Below are positions 18,359 through 26,463 of a DNA stretch of 64,000 bases, piece by piece. A program made the position numbers and the translations under genes. Each line of letters opens with the position of its first letter. Within the stretch, counting starts at the first letter, position 1. The notes under the pieces are model-generated. The model did not search any database. It saw nothing but the letters and a program-made list of their open reading frames with translations, and was not told where the DNA came from. Source of the stretch: Microbacterium sp. STN6 (GTDB taxonomy: Bacteria > Actinomycetota > Actinomycetes > Actinomycetales > Microbacteriaceae); contig NZ_JAPMIT010000003.1 in assembly GCF_026410545.1 (NCBI RefSeq), positions 558,001 to 622,000 of the forward strand, given 5' to 3'.

Positions 18359-19894
18359 ATGGAAAACACCGCTCGGCCGTGGCCGGCACTCTGGGCGCTT
18401 GTCGTCGGCTTCTTCATGATCCTCGTCGACTCGACCATCGTGTCGGTGGCGAACCCCAAGATCATGGAGGGCCTGAAGACCGACATCAACTCGGTCATCT
18501 GGGTCACCAGCGCGTACCTGCTGGCATACGCCGTGCCTCTGCTCATCACCGGCCGCCTCGGCGACCGCTTCGGCCCCAAGAACCTGTATCTGATCGGCCT
18601 CGTGCTGTTCACCGCGGCATCCGCCTGGTGCGGGTTCTCGGGCGACATCAACATGCTGATCACCGCCCGTGTGTTCCAGGGGCTCGGGGCTTCGCTCATG
18701 ACACCGCAGACGATGTCGGTCATCACCCGCACCTTCCCGCCCGATCGGCGCGGCGCGGCCATGGGGTTGTGGGGCTCGGTGGCCGGCGTGGCGACGCTCG
18801 TCGGCCCGATTCTCGGCGGCGTGCTGGTCGACGGCTTCGGCTGGGAGTGGATCTTCTTCGTCAACGTGCCGGTGGGCATCGTGGCGTTCGTGCTGGCCTG
18901 GCGGCTCGTGCCGAAGCTCACGACGCACTCGCACCGCTTCGACATTCTCGGCGTCGTGCTCAGCGCGGTGGGCATGTTCCTGCTTGTGTTCGGCATTCAG
19001 GAGGGCGAGAACTACGACTGGGGCACCATCATCGGGCCGATTTCAGTGTGGAGCCTGATCATCGCGGGCATCATTGTGCTCGCGGGGTTCGTGGTGTGGC
19101 AGCACTTCAACCGCGCCGAGCCGCTGCTGCCGCTCCGGCTCTTCCGCGACCGCAACTTCTCCCTTGCCAACGCGGGAATCACGACCGTTGGCTTCACGAT
19201 CACGAGCCTGTCGCTGCCGCTCATCTTCTACTTCCAGATCGTGCTCGGCCTGACTCCGACGCAGTCCGCCCTCATGCTGGTTCCGATGGCGCTGCTCTCC
19301 GGCGGCCTGGCGCCGGTAGCGGGCAAACTCGTCGACCGCTTCCCGCCGCGCTACATCGCCGTGGCGGGCATGCTTCTGCTCGCCGCTTCGTTGGTCTGGT
19401 ACTCCGCGCTGCTGAGTCCGGGCGCCTCGATCTGGATGCTACTCGCCCCCAGCGCGCTGCTCGGCCTCGCGAACGCCGGAATCTGGTCGCCGCTGTCGAC
19501 CACGGCAACCCACAACCTGCCGCCGCGAGACGCGGGCGCCGGATCGGGTGTCTACAACGCGACCCGACAGGTGGGTGCCGTGCTCGGCAGCGCGTCCATC
19601 GCGGCTCTGATTCAGGCGCGGCTCGCGGCCGAGCTGCCCAAGATGCCCGGGGGAGCGAACGTCGGCTCGTTCGCCGGCGGAGGCACGCTGCCGCCCGCCC
19701 TGCATCAGGGGTTCACCGATGCCATGGCTCAGACGCTGCTGCTGCCCGCGGCCGTTGCGGTGCTCGGCGCCCTCATCGTGGTGTTCTTCGCGAACCCGAA
19801 GCGCGGGCAGGCGTGGGAGTCGACGGCGAGCACGCCGATCACCCGGCGCACGGCGGGCGAGGGCGCGCACGAGGCGGCACGACCGGCGCAATGA
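18359..19894 (+). CDS. MFS drug exporter, DHA2 (EmrB/QacA) type
   Basis: A 511-residue proton-driven exporter with fourteen hydrophobic segments. DHA2 features include the first-helix VDSTIVSVANPKI motif, GRLGDRFGPKNLY between helices 2 and 3, and the helix 5 antiporter segment around VAGVATLVGPILGGVLVDGFGWEWIFFVNVP. The C-terminal 35 residues are soluble. AGGAA lies before ATG 18359. The substrate is unknown. It is likely controlled by the upstream PadR gene. Its stop is 7 bases from the convergent purC stop. Confidence 0.92.
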   Translation: MENTARPWPALWALVVGFFMILVDSTIVSVANPKIMEGLKTDINSVIWVTSAYLLAYAVPLLITGRLGDRFGPKNLYLIGLVLFTAASAWCGFSGDINMLITARVFQGLGASLMTPQTMSVITRTFPPDRRGAAMGLWGSVAGVATLVGPILGGVLVDGFGWEWIFFVNVPVGIVAFVLAWRLVPKLTTHSHRFDILGVVLSAVGMFLLVFGIQEGENYDWGTIIGPISVWSLIIAGIIVLAGFVVWQHFNRAEPLLPLRLFRDRNFSLANAGITTVGFTITSLSLPLIFYFQIVLGLTPTQSALMLVPMALLSGGLAPVAGKLVDRFPPRYIAVAGMLLLAASLVWYSALLSPGASIWMLLAPSALLGLANAGIWSPLSTTATHNLPPRDAGAGSGVYNATRQVGAVLGSASIAALIQARLAAELPKMPGGANVGSFAGGGTLPPALHQGFTDAMAQTLLLPAAVAVLGALIVVFFANPKRGQAWESTASTPITRRTAGEGAHEAARPAQ

Positions 19895-19901
19895 GGCAGG
19901 C

Positions 19902-20813
19902 TCAGTCGCGGGTGAGGCGGTCCAGCAGCTCGCGGTAGCGGGCTGCTGTGCCGTCGACCACCTCGGCGGGCAGCGCCGGCGGCGCGCCCGAGCCGTCCCA
20001 GTTCGCGGCCAGCCAGTCGCGCACCGGCTGCTTGTCGAAACTGGCCATGCGCTCGGCCGCCGTCGCACCATTTGCCCAGGCCGACGCATCCCAATACCGG
20101 CTCGAATCGCTCGTGAGCACCTCGTCGCCGAGCCGCGTCTCGCCCGTCACCCGGTCGGCGCCGAACTCGAACTTCGTGTCGGCCAGAATGAGCCCACGCG
20201 AGAACGCCAGAGCGGACGCCCTCCGGTAGATCTCGAGCGAACGGACGCGCAGCTGCGTGGCCACCGCCTCGCCCACGAGCTCGACCGTGCGCTCGAACGA
20301 GATGTTCTCGTCGTGTTGCCCCAGCGGCGCCTTCCACGCGGGAGTGAAGATGGGCTCGGGCAGCCGGTCGCCGTTGGCGAGTCCGGCGGGCAGCGGCACG
20401 CCGCACACGCTCTGCGACGCCTGGTACTCGGCCCATCCGCTGCCCGTGAGGTAGCCGCGCACCACACACTCGACCGGGTACATGTCGAGAGGCTGCACGA
20501 GCATCGCGCGGCCGGCCACCGCATCCGGAATCCGCTCAACCGCCGTGTCGCCCGTGAGAACGTGGTCGGGCACCAGGTGGTTCGCGATGCCGTCGAGCCG
20601 GTCGAACCACCACAGCGACAGCGTCGTGAGCAGCTCGCCCTTGCCCGGAATCGGCGGCTCGAGCACGTGGTCGAACGCGCTCACGCGGTCGCTGGCGACG
20701 ATGAGCACGACGGGCGCATCGTCGAGCCCCGACGCGCTCTCGGGCACGTACAGGTCGCGCACCTTGCCCGAATACGCGTGCGTGAAACCAGGTAGTTCAG
20801 GGGTCGAGGTCAC
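19902..20813 (-). CDS. purC: Phosphoribosylaminoimidazole-succinocarboxamide synthase PurC
   Basis: A 303-residue SAICAR synthase, which ligates CAIR and aspartate using ATP. Signatures are YSGKVRDLY near the start, ASDRVSAFDHVL, and LILADTKFEFG in the middle; length is normal for the long actinobacterial form. GTG 20819 is also in frame, but GTG 20813 is preferred because TATCAT on the minus strand is then 7 bases upstream, fitting a leaderless start like those of other genes here. Confidence 0.96.
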   Translation of the reverse strand: MTSTPELPGFTHAYSGKVRDLYVPESASGLDDAPVVLIVASDRVSAFDHVLEPPIPGKGELLTTLSLWWFDRLDGIANHLVPDHVLTGDTAVERIPDAVAGRAMLVQPLDMYPVECVVRGYLTGSGWAEYQASQSVCGVPLPAGLANGDRLPEPIFTPAWKAPLGQHDENISFERTVELVGEAVATQLRVRSLEIYRRASALAFSRGLILADTKFEFGADRVTGETRLGDEVLTSDSSRYWDASAWANGATAAERMASFDKQPVRDWLAANWDGSGAPPALPAEVVDGTAARYRELLDRLTRD

Positions 20814-20820
20814 GCCCACA

Positions 20821-20826
20821 ATGATA
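20821..20826 (-). promoter_or_regulatory. -10 element of purC, probably leaderless
   Basis: TATCAT on the minus strand, 7 bases before GTG 20813 and only one base before GTG 20819. This spacing is the reason for choosing the later start. Confidence 0.5.
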
Positions 20827-20911
20827 GGGCGACGGATGCCGCGGGCCGGCCGGCGTTCGTCGGCGCCGCACCCGACACCGTAGGTTTGTACGGGCGAACA
20901 ACGAATGAGAG

Positions 20912-22183
20912 ATGGCGATGGCGGGCGAACTCAACTGGGCTGGCAATTACACGTACCGGGCGGCGACGATCGAGCGCCCCGACACGCGTGAACGCCTGCA
21001 GGAGGTCGTCTCCGGCGCCACGCACGCCCGCGCCCTCGGCACCCGGCACAGCTTCAACGCGCTCGCCGACAGCAGCGACGATGGCACCCTCATCGCCCTG
21101 AACGCAATGCCGCCGCGCATCGAGATCGACGAGGCGGCCCGCACGGTCACGGTGGGCGGGGGCCAGCGCTACGGTGACGTCGCGATCGCCCTCGCGGCCC
21201 GCGGCTGGGCCCTGCACAACCTCGCCTCGCTTCCGCACATCTCGGTCGCGGGGGCCGTCGCCACCGGCACCCACGGCTCCGGTGACGGCAACGGCAACCT
21301 GGCAACGGCCGTCACAGCGCTCGAGCTCGTGCGCGCCGACGGCGAACTCGTCATGCTGCGTCGCGGCGACGACGACTTCGCCGGCGCCGTCGTCTCCCTC
21401 GGCGCGCTCGGCGTCGTCACGGCCGTGACCCTCGAGATCCAGCCCGCCTTCGAGATCGCCCAGACCGTCTACCTCGACCTGCCGTGGCAGAGCGCGCTCG
21501 AGCACTTCGACGAGGTCACCTCCCTCGGCTACAGCGTCAGCCTGTTCACCGACTGGGGTGCGGATGCCGTCAGCCAGGTGTGGGTCAAGTCGCGCACGGG
21601 CGTCGCGGGGAGCGCGGCGCCCGCATCCGCTCTCTTCGAAGCGAAGGCCGCGAGCGAGAGCGTGCATATGCTACCCACCATGTCACCCGTGAACTGCACC
21701 GCGCAGCTCGGCGTTGCGGGCCCGTGGCACGAGAGGCTGCCGCACTTCAGGCTGGAGTTCACGCCGAGCAACGGCGAGGAGATCCAGTCGGAGTACCTGG
21801 TGCCTCGCGAGCGCGCCGTCGAGGCGATCGAGGCGCTGCGGGGCGTCGCGGAGCAGGTGCGGCCGGTGCTGCAGGTGACGGAGATCCGCACGATGGCGGG
21901 CGACGACCTGTGGCTGAGCGAGGCGTACGGGCGCGACACCGTTGGGCTGCACTTCACCTGGGTGCGCGACCAGGCGGCGGTCGAGGCGGCGCTCGTGCAC
22001 GTGGAGGCGGCGCTCGAGCCGTTCGGCGCGCGGCCGCACTGGGGCAAGGTGTTCCTCGACCGTGACGGGCGGGTGGCCGGACGGTACCCGCGCATCGGCG
22101 AATTCAGGGCGCTGGCCGAGCGGTACGACCCGCGCGGCGTGTTCCGCAACGCCTTCCTCGAGCGCCACGTCGTCGGCGGCTGA
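20912..22183 (+). CDS. FAD-dependent alditol (xylitol/sorbitol) oxidase family protein
   Basis: A 423-residue member of the vanillyl-alcohol oxidase flavoprotein family, closest in layout to actinobacterial alditol oxidase AldO, which oxidises sugar alcohols with oxygen. The start LNWAGNYTY, the FAD-attachment motif GTRHSFN with His46 at the same number as the covalent FAD His of AldO, the HISVAGAVATGTHGSG loop, and the C-terminal HWGK motif are all present. This agreement supports ATG 20912 as start. The exact substrate is inferred. It is divergent from purC; TAGGTT at 20881-20886 is a candidate -10. Confidence 0.85.
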   Translation: MAMAGELNWAGNYTYRAATIERPDTRERLQEVVSGATHARALGTRHSFNALADSSDDGTLIALNAMPPRIEIDEAARTVTVGGGQRYGDVAIALAARGWALHNLASLPHISVAGAVATGTHGSGDGNGNLATAVTALELVRADGELVMLRRGDDDFAGAVVSLGALGVVTAVTLEIQPAFEIAQTVYLDLPWQSALEHFDEVTSLGYSVSLFTDWGADAVSQVWVKSRTGVAGSAAPASALFEAKAASESVHMLPTMSPVNCTAQLGVAGPWHERLPHFRLEFTPSNGEEIQSEYLVPRERAVEAIEALRGVAEQVRPVLQVTEIRTMAGDDLWLSEAYGRDTVGLHFTWVRDQAAVEAALVHVEAALEPFGARPHWGKVFLDRDGRVAGRYPRIGEFRALAERYDPRGVFRNAFLERHVVGG

Positions 22184-22217
22184 GCGGGTTGAGGAGCTGG
22201 CACGGCGACGGCCACGG

Positions 22218-22299
22218 GGGTTGAGGAGCCCGCGTAGCGGGCGTCTCGAAACCCGATAGGCGCAGGGTTTCGAGACGCGCCTGCGGCGCTCCTCAACCC
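22218..22299. repeat. Family B repeat, inverted pair
   Basis: A forward copy (22218-22254: GGGTTGAGGAGC, internal palindrome CCCGCGTAGCGGG, then GTCTCGAAACCC) faces an inverted copy (22265-22299: GGGTTTCGAGACGC to CTCCTCAACCC) ten bases later. Together they can form a very long hairpin between the convergent oxidase and purD genes, and would act on transcripts from both sides. Confidence 0.85.
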
Positions 22300-22365
22300 G
22301 CTGCAGCACGGGCTCGTCAACCCGCTGCAGCACGGGCTCGTCAACCCGCTGCAGTACGGGCTCGT
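22294..22365. repeat. Three 24-bp tandem repeats at the purD 3' end
   Basis: Three direct copies of a unit containing CCCGCTGCAG and ACGGGCTCGTC, with a 24-base period; the third has one substitution. The first overlaps the end of the family B inverted copy, so the array probably grew from its CAACCC end. It stops 10 bases before the purD stop codon. Confidence 0.85.
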
Positions 22366-22374
22366 CGACTCGCG

Positions 22375-23625
22375 TTAGACGCGGGCGGCGATGTCGGTTC
22401 GGTACTGGCCGCCCTCCAGGCCGATGCGACCCATCGCCTCGTACGCCCGTGAGCGCGCCTCGCCGAACGAGTCGCCCAGCGCCACGACGCTCAGCACCCG
22501 GCCGCCGGTAGCGATAAGCGCACCGGATGCCGCATCCGCCCCCGTCGCGGCGTGCAGCACGTGCGCTCCCTCCACCGCCGCGGCGGCGTCGAGCCCGGTG
22601 AGTGGGCGGCCGGTGACGGGGGCCTCGGGGTAGCCCTCGCTGGCGAGCACGAGCGTCACCGCGGCATCCGCTCGGAATTCGGGGCGCGGCACCCCGGCAA
22701 GCGCCCCCGTCGCCGCCGCGAACAGCAGAGCAGACAGCGGCGTCGCGAGCCTGGGCAGCACGACCTGCGTCTCCGGGTCGCCGAAGCGCGCGTTGAACTC
22801 GATGACGCGAATGCCCTTCGGCGTCACGATGAGGCCGCAGTAGAGCAGGCCGATGAACGGCGTCTGCTCCTCGGCGAGCTGGCGCACGGTCGGCTCTGCC
22901 ACCGTCGCGGTGATCTCGTCGACGGCGTCCTCGGCCAGCCACGGCAGCGGCGAGTACGCCCCCATGCCTCCCGTGTTCGGGCCGGTGTCGCCGTCGCCGA
23001 GCCGCTTGTAGTCCTGCGCCGGGGTGAGCGGCAGCACCGTGTGGCCGTCGCTGAGGAAGAACAGCGAGACCTCCTTGCCTTCAAGGAACTCCTCGACGAG
23101 CACGCCGCCCTGCGTCAGCCAGCGAGACGCGTGGGCGACGGCGGCCTCGCGGTCGTGCGTCACCAGCACGCCCTTGCCCGCGGCCAGCCCGTCGGCCTTG
23201 ACCACGTACGGCGCGCCGAACGCGTCGAGCGCCTGCTCCGCCTCAAGCAGCGAGGTGGCCTGCACGGCGCGACCGGTTGGCACGCCTGCGGCATCCATGA
23301 TTCGTTTCGCGAACGCCTTGGACCCCTCGAGCTGCGCCGCCTGCTGCCCCGGCCCGAAAGTGGGAATGCCGCGCGTGCGCACCGCGTCGGCCACCCCCGC
23401 GACGAGCGGCGCCTCTGGCCCGATGACCACGAGTTCGATGTCGTGATCGAGGGCGTAGCCGGCCACCACCTCGGGGTCGTTCGCGTCGAGCGCGACGGTC
23501 GGCACGTCAGCCGCGATGCCCGCGTTGCCCGGCGCGGCCGTGATCTCGTGACCGGCCCGCTCACTGAGCAGGGACGTGATGATGGCGTGTTCGCGGGCAC
23601 CGGAACCGAGGACCAGAATCTTCAC
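22375..23625 (-). CDS. purD: Phosphoribosylamine-glycine ligase PurD
   Basis: A 416-residue GAR synthetase of the ATP-grasp family, joining glycine to phosphoribosylamine. It starts KILVLGSGAREHAI, has the GPEAPLVAGVAD segment, the ATP-grasp core YVVKADGLAAGKGV near residue 145, and the metal-binding EFNARFGDPETQ near residue 290. GTG 23625 is the conserved start; TAGGCT on the minus strand is 7 bases upstream with no ribosome binding site. Confidence 0.97.
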   Translation of the reverse strand: MKILVLGSGAREHAIITSLLSERAGHEITAAPGNAGIAADVPTVALDANDPEVVAGYALDHDIELVVIGPEAPLVAGVADAVRTRGIPTFGPGQQAAQLEGSKAFAKRIMDAAGVPTGRAVQATSLLEAEQALDAFGAPYVVKADGLAAGKGVLVTHDREAAVAHASRWLTQGGVLVEEFLEGKEVSLFFLSDGHTVLPLTPAQDYKRLGDGDTGPNTGGMGAYSPLPWLAEDAVDEITATVAEPTVRQLAEEQTPFIGLLYCGLIVTPKGIRVIEFNARFGDPETQVVLPRLATPLSALLFAAATGALAGVPRPEFRADAAVTLVLASEGYPEAPVTGRPLTGLDAAAAVEGAHVLHAATGADAASGALIATGGRVLSVVALGDSFGEARSRAYEAMGRIGLEGGQYRTDIAARV

Positions 23626-23632
23626 GCCCACA

Positions 23633-23638
23633 AGCCTA
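23633..23638 (-). promoter_or_regulatory. -10 element of purD, probably leaderless
   Basis: TAGGCT on the minus strand, 7 bases before the purD GTG start codon. Confidence 0.5.
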
Positions 23639-23677
23639 GAGGGCGCGCCGTGGCGGGCGCGCTGGCAGAATCGAGGC

Positions 23678-24049
23678 ATGGCACGAGCACGAATAGCGGA
23701 TGCCGCGGGCGAGCACGCCGTGCACTCTGCCGTCGCCGCCACCGAACCGCCGCCCCGCGACACCCTCGCGATGGCGGTGCGCTACCTGCTGCAGCTGCTC
23801 GCCGAGCAGGCGCAGGGCAACACCGTCGAGGTGCGGGTGCCGCCGTTCGGGGCCACCCAGTGCATTGCCGGTCCCCGGCACACGAGGGGAACGCCGCCGA
23901 ACGTGATCGAGACGGATGCCGCCACCTGGCTCGCCCTCGCCACGGGAGGCCTCACGTGGGCCGAGGCGGTGGCGAGCGGTGCCGTGCACGCCTCCGGCCA
24001 GCGCGCCGACCTGAGCGCGCACCTGCCGGTGCTGCGCATCCATTCGTAG
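23678..24049 (+). CDS. Sterol carrier family protein
   Basis: A 123-residue protein of a group annotated as sterol carrier family (SCP2-like), regularly found next to purine genes in Actinobacteria. The middle carries TVEVRVPPFGATQCIAGP and the end ATWLALATGGLTWAEAVASG, which is the SCP2-like helix-strand pattern also seen in MDMPI C-terminal domains. No ligand or reaction is known. ATG 23678 has GAGG and a CAGAAT hexamer close upstream. It is divergent from purD. Confidence 0.75.
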   Translation: MARARIADAAGEHAVHSAVAATEPPPRDTLAMAVRYLLQLLAEQAQGNTVEVRVPPFGATQCIAGPRHTRGTPPNVIETDAATWLALATGGLTWAEAVASGAVHASGQRADLSAHLPVLRIHS

Positions 24050-24102
24050 GTTCGTAGGTCGGATAGCGCGAAGCGTGTGTCCGGCTGGGCTCCCGCTGCC
24101 CG

Positions 24103-24210
24103 TGTTTCTGCACCCACATGTCTTTCTGCACCCACATGTCTTTCTGCACCCACATGTCTTTCTGCACCCACATGTCTTTCTGCACCCACATGTCGTTCTC
24201 CACCCACATG
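24103..24210. repeat. Six 18-bp tandem repeats centred on ACATGT
   Basis: Units of 18 bases (TCTTTCTGCACCCACATG) start at 24103, 24121, 24139, 24157, 24175 and 24193. Units 2 to 5 are identical, unit 1 differs by one base and unit 6 by two. Every junction forms the palindrome ACATGT, so this hexamer recurs every 18 bases. On the minus strand the units read as repeats of DMWVQK, but there is no ribosome binding site or conserved frame beyond the array. It could be a protein-binding array or neutral slippage product. Confidence 0.9.
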
Positions 24211-24323
24211 TCGTTCATCAGGAGTAATGGGCCGACACGCCGTGCGACGCACGTCAGCGAACGGCGCGCCGCTAGATTCCTCCTGAAATACTGCAGGCGC
24301 GACCCGGATTCCCCCAGTGCAGT

Positions 24324-24449
24324 GGCGCCGTGAGCGCCCAGGGCGCCGCCGCCGGTACCCAGGATGGCGGCGCGGGCGGCCAGGGTGGCGGCGTGGGCGG
24401 CCAGGGCGGCGGCGTGGGCGTCCAGCTTGGCACCGTGAGCGCCCAGCTT
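24324..24449. repeat. Six degenerate 21-bp tandem repeats
   Basis: Six units of 21 bases (24324, 24345, 24366, 24387, 24408, 24429) of the type GGCGGCGTGGGCGGCCAGG plus two bases. They diverge more than the 18-bp array, and one unit (24345) is strongly altered. On the minus strand they read as heptads such as KLDAHAA and ALAAHAA. The array ends 19 bases before the start codon at 24469. The gap 24050-24468 holds only these two arrays and about 115 bases of unique sequence between them. Confidence 0.85.
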
Positions 24450-24468
24450 GATGCGAGACAATGGTGCC

Positions 24469-24861
24469 ATGCAGAACGAGACGACCTCGCGCGCCGAGGT
24501 GACCGTGCGGCGCTCGCCCCGGTACGGGCGCTTCATGATCGTCGGCGTCGTGATCTTCGCCATCGTGGCCTTCGTGCTCGCCTATGGGCTGCCGAGGCAG
24601 GGCAACTACAACCCGTCGCAGGTGTTCGGCTACCTGCTGCTGGTCGGCATCGTGCTCGGCGTGACTCTCGGCGGTCTCGTCGCGCTCGCCCTCGACCGAT
24701 CCGCCGCCCGGTCGGCGCGCACGGTCGCCGCGGATAGACTTGACGCGCGCAGCACCCACGATGAGACGGCGCCCGACGCGGCATCCGATTCTCTCGCTCA
24801 CACGAGCGATGCGGGCGTCATAGAGAAGCCCGACACGAATACAGGCAGTTCCGAGAGTTAA
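24469..24861 (+). CDS. Small membrane protein upstream of purF, function unknown
   Basis: A 130-residue protein with two hydrophobic segments (about residues 23-45 and 58-80) joined by a short loop with the sequence RQGNYNPSQVFGY, then a charged Asp/Thr/Ser-rich tail. Small two-helix proteins of this kind precede purF in related genomes, but no function is known. ATG 24469 has GACAAT seven bases upstream, so the message may be leaderless. The stop lies 12 bases before the purF start, so they probably share a transcript. Confidence 0.75.
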   Translation: MQNETTSRAEVTVRRSPRYGRFMIVGVVIFAIVAFVLAYGLPRQGNYNPSQVFGYLLLVGIVLGVTLGGLVALALDRSAARSARTVAADRLDARSTHDETAPDAASDSLAHTSDAGVIEKPDTNTGSSES

Positions 24862-24873
24862 AGGGGAACCGGT

Positions 24874-26433
24874 TTGGCCGGTGGCGACGGTCTTCTCAGT
24901 CACGAGCTTCTGCCAGGGGAGAAGGGCCCGCAGGATGCCTGCGGCGTCTTCGGCGTGTGGGCTCCCGGTGAAGAGGTGGCCAAGCTCAGCTACTTCGGGC
25001 TGTACGCGCTGCAGCACCGCGGGCAGGAATCGGCGGGTATCGCAACGAGCGACGGCTCGAAGATCCTCATCTACAAAGACATGGGGCTCGTCTCCCAGGT
25101 ATTCAACGAGAGTGCGCTGAACACGCTGACCGGCCACATCGCGGTCGGTCACACGCGCTACTCCACCACCGGGGCGTCGAGCTGGCAGAATGCGCAGCCC
25201 ACCCTCGGCCGCACCTCGGCCGGTACGGTGGCACTCGGCCACAACGGCAACCTGACGAACACCCTCGAACTGCTGAACCTCGTGCGAGAGCGCTACCCCG
25301 AGATCGACGGCGAGCTGGGTCGCGGCAACACGACAGACACGGCGGTTGTCACGGCGCTGTTCCGCGGCGACCTCGACCACACGCTCGAGGCGACCGCACT
25401 CGAGGTGCTGCCGCGGCTGCGCGGCGCGTACTGCCTCGTGTTCATGGACGAGACCACGCTGTACGCGGCACGTGACCCGCAGGGAGTGCGCCCGCTCGTG
25501 CTCGGCCGGCTGGAGCGCGGCTGGGTTGTCGCAAGCGAGACGGCGGCACTCGACATCGTGGGCGCATCCTTCGTTCGCGAGGTCGAGCCGGGTGAGCTCA
25601 TCACCATTGACGAGAACGGGCTGCGCTCGACCCGCTTCGCCGAGACCAAGCGAGCCGGCTGCGTGTTCGAGTACGTGTATCTGGCGCGGCCCGACACGAC
25701 CATCAACGGTCGCGGCGTGCACGAGGCGCGCGTCGAGATGGGGCGCCGCCTGGCCCGCGAACACGCGGTCGAGGCCGATCTCGTGATCCCCACCCCTGAA
25801 TCCGGAACGCCCGCCGCCATCGGCTACGCGCAGGAGAGCGGCATCCCCTTCGGCCAGGGGCTCGTGAAGAACTCGTACGTCGGCCGCACCTTCATTCAGC
25901 CCTCGCAGACCATCCGCCAGCGCGGCATCAAGCTCAAGCTCAACCCCCTGCGCGAGGTCATCAAGGGCAAGCGGCTCATCGTGGTCGACGACTCCATCGT
26001 GCGCGGCAACACACAGCGCGCCCTCGTCGCGATGCTGCGCGAGGCCGGCGCCGCCGAGGTGCACGTGCGCATCTCGAGCCCGCCCATCACCTGGCCGTGC
26101 TTCTACGGCATCGACTTTGCCTCCCGCGCCGAGCTCATCGCGACCGGGCTCGGCGTCGATGAGGTGCGCCAGTCCATCGGCGCAGACTCGCTCGGCTACC
26201 TCTCGGAAGACGGCATGATTGCCGCCACCGAGCAGCCGCGCTCCGAACTGTGCACGGCGTGCTTCACCGGCAAGTACCCGATCCCGCTGCCAGACGCCCA
26301 CCTCATCGGCAAGAACCTTCTCGAGAACCCTTCAGCGGATGCGCGTGGCGTCGCCCGCGCCGATGGCTGCGAACCCGGGCCAGACGCCGAGCTCGAGCCG
26401 CTGCTGCTCGGCGACCCCGCCCGCCAGGAGTAG
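24874..26433 (+). CDS. purF: Amidophosphoribosyltransferase PurF
   Basis: This 519-residue enzyme starts de novo purine synthesis by making phosphoribosylamine from PRPP and glutamine. The N-terminal glutaminase begins at Cys23 (CGVFGVW) after a propeptide that must be removed; the phosphoribosyl-binding motif VVDDSIVRG is near residue 370. Cysteines in GCVFEYVYLARPD, WPCFYGID and ELCTACFTGKYP match the [4Fe-4S] type known from B. subtilis, in which oxygen and product control stability and activity. The start is TTG 24874 with AAAGGGG upstream. The last 55 residues are a variable tail. Confidence 0.97.
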   Translation: MAGGDGLLSHELLPGEKGPQDACGVFGVWAPGEEVAKLSYFGLYALQHRGQESAGIATSDGSKILIYKDMGLVSQVFNESALNTLTGHIAVGHTRYSTTGASSWQNAQPTLGRTSAGTVALGHNGNLTNTLELLNLVRERYPEIDGELGRGNTTDTAVVTALFRGDLDHTLEATALEVLPRLRGAYCLVFMDETTLYAARDPQGVRPLVLGRLERGWVVASETAALDIVGASFVREVEPGELITIDENGLRSTRFAETKRAGCVFEYVYLARPDTTINGRGVHEARVEMGRRLAREHAVEADLVIPTPESGTPAAIGYAQESGIPFGQGLVKNSYVGRTFIQPSQTIRQRGIKLKLNPLREVIKGKRLIVVDDSIVRGNTQRALVAMLREAGAAEVHVRISSPPITWPCFYGIDFASRAELIATGLGVDEVRQSIGADSLGYLSEDGMIAATEQPRSELCTACFTGKYPIPLPDAHLIGKNLLENPSADARGVARADGCEPGPDAELEPLLLGDPARQE

Positions 26434-26463
26434 CGGGCGTTCGCCGCCCGCTACGCTTGAGCC
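26431..26463 (+). promoter_or_regulatory. Hairpin with an embedded -10 between purF and purM
   Basis: Nine-base arms TAGCGGGCG (26431-26439) and CGCCCGCTA (26445-26453) form a perfect hairpin that begins with the purF stop codon. The TACGCT at 26452-26457 overlaps its end and lies 6 bases before the purM GTG, so it may be a separate leaderless promoter for purM. The hairpin has no T run, so it is unlikely to be a strong terminator. Confidence 0.6.

Noticed and set aside
23952-24563. A 203-residue minus-strand open frame containing repeated heptads (KLDAHAA type) and DMWVQK hexapeptides
   Set aside because: It consists largely of the two tandem arrays, runs into two plus-strand genes at its ends, has no ribosome binding site, and its non-repeat parts have no protein-like conservation. 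It is better explained as repeats with periods divisible by three.
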